The position numbers and the translations under genes are program-made. From CANMXU01 sp052030545 (GTDB taxonomy: Bacteria > Pseudomonadota > Gammaproteobacteria > Enterobacterales > Alteromonadaceae), in assembly GCF_052030545.1 (NCBI RefSeq), contig NZ_JBPDIH010000004.1:496001-560000 (forward strand): a DNA stretch of 64,000 nt, read 5' to 3'. Within the stretch, counting starts at the first letter, position 1; each line of letters begins with the position of its first letter. A model generated the notes under the pieces. It saw only the letters and a program-made list of their open reading frames with translations, made no database searches and was not told the DNA's origin. Below, one piece after another: positions 63,779-64,000 of the stretch.

Positions 63779-64000
63779 GTGAATATATTAATCATTGATG
63801 ATCACCCGCTATTTATCGATGGTATTAGCCAACTGCTAAAACAATTAGCCGAAAAAGTTGTACTTCATAGTGCAACATCAGCGATATGTGCACTTGAACA
63901 ACTTAGTAGCGGCATCGATTTTGATATTGTGATTTTAGACTTAAACATGCCCAACATTGACGGTTTGTCATTATTGCAGCGCTTTCATGCTGACGATTTA
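63779..64000 (+). CDS. NarL/FixJ-type response regulator, N-terminal part (cut by window end)
   Basis: The last 222 bases encode a receiver domain: NILIIDDHPLFIDGISQLLK followed by DFDIVILDLNMPNIDGLSLL, with the phospho-acceptor in VILDLNMP. DDHPLF is typical of the NarL/FixJ family, whose C-terminus would lie beyond the window. The start is GTG preceded by AGAGG. It is divergent from the secreted-protein operon. Confidence 0.88.
   Translation, partial: MNILIIDDHPLFIDGISQLLKQLAEKVVLHSATSAICALEQLSSGIDFDIVILDLNMPNIDGLSLLQRFHADDL

Noticed and set aside
1..64000. CRISPR arrays, tRNA or rRNA genes
   Set aside because: No regularly spaced identical repeats, no cloverleaf-like sequences and no conserved rRNA stretches were noticed. 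The 7-bp arrays and 78-bp elements do not have repeat-spacer structure.

Overview
The window reads as chromosomal DNA of a marine gammaproteobacterium of the order Alteromonadales, most likely the Colwelliaceae (Colwellia/Thalassotalea-like). This rests on gene content and order (recJ/prfB/lysS, srmB, fldB, etfBA with ETF-QO), two TRAP dicarboxylate-type transporters, PEP-CTERM proteins and low-GC, AT-rich spacers. It is an inference, since no rRNA lies in the window. No tRNA, rRNA or CRISPR array was seen.

Layout. 1-10 kb: a patatin/Omp85-type protein cut by the window edge, a nitroreductase, an RraB-like protein, an RluA-family pseudouridine synthase, a DapA homologue, a periplasmic binding protein, cinA, a FapA-family protein and a YggN-family protein. 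10-14 kb: ETF-ubiquinone oxidoreductase divergent from etfBA, with two tandem palindromic operators between them. 14-22 kb: a porin-dctPQM-dctBD system; a canonical -24/-12 (sigma-54) promoter precedes the porin and the operon encodes its own sigma-54 activator, so the circuit looks self-contained. 22-25 kb: an SLC13 permease and an Imm49-like gene interspersed with three copies of a 78-bp element with inverted-repeat ends. 25-33 kb: lysS, prfB (with its programmed +1 frameshift), recJ and dsbC, interrupted by a haem protein and a binding protein. Two arrays of a degenerate 7-bp repeat lie just 3' of lysS and recJ. 33-43 kb: fldB, srmB, an MFS transporter, an orphan cytochrome-oxidase subunit III/IV pair, and a TonB receptor-YfiR-GGDEF/EAL module.

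43-48 kb: a second porin-TRAP operon, then a DMT exporter. 48-50 kb: two unknown membrane proteins and a DUF1272 protein. 50-54 kb is the accessory part: an Mrr-like nuclease gene whose stop codon runs into an attC-like (integron cassette) site, a RelB/RelE-type pair on the minus strand, a YefM/YoeB pair on the plus strand, and a complete 1208-bp IS481-family element with a 7-bp target duplication. The IS sits inside the last codons of yoeB, and its own end supplies the same Leu-Tyr-stop that it displaced. 54-60 kb: a NarL-type two-component system, a FAD/Fe-S D-2-hydroxyacid (D-lactate-type) dehydrogenase and its divergent LysR regulator. 60-64 kb: a glycine-rich PEP-CTERM protein, an EpsD-like protein, a second secreted protein with a variant PEP-CTERM-like tail, a perfect CRP-type site and the start of a response regulator.

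Family assignments come from motif recognition in the translated sequence. No database search was run.
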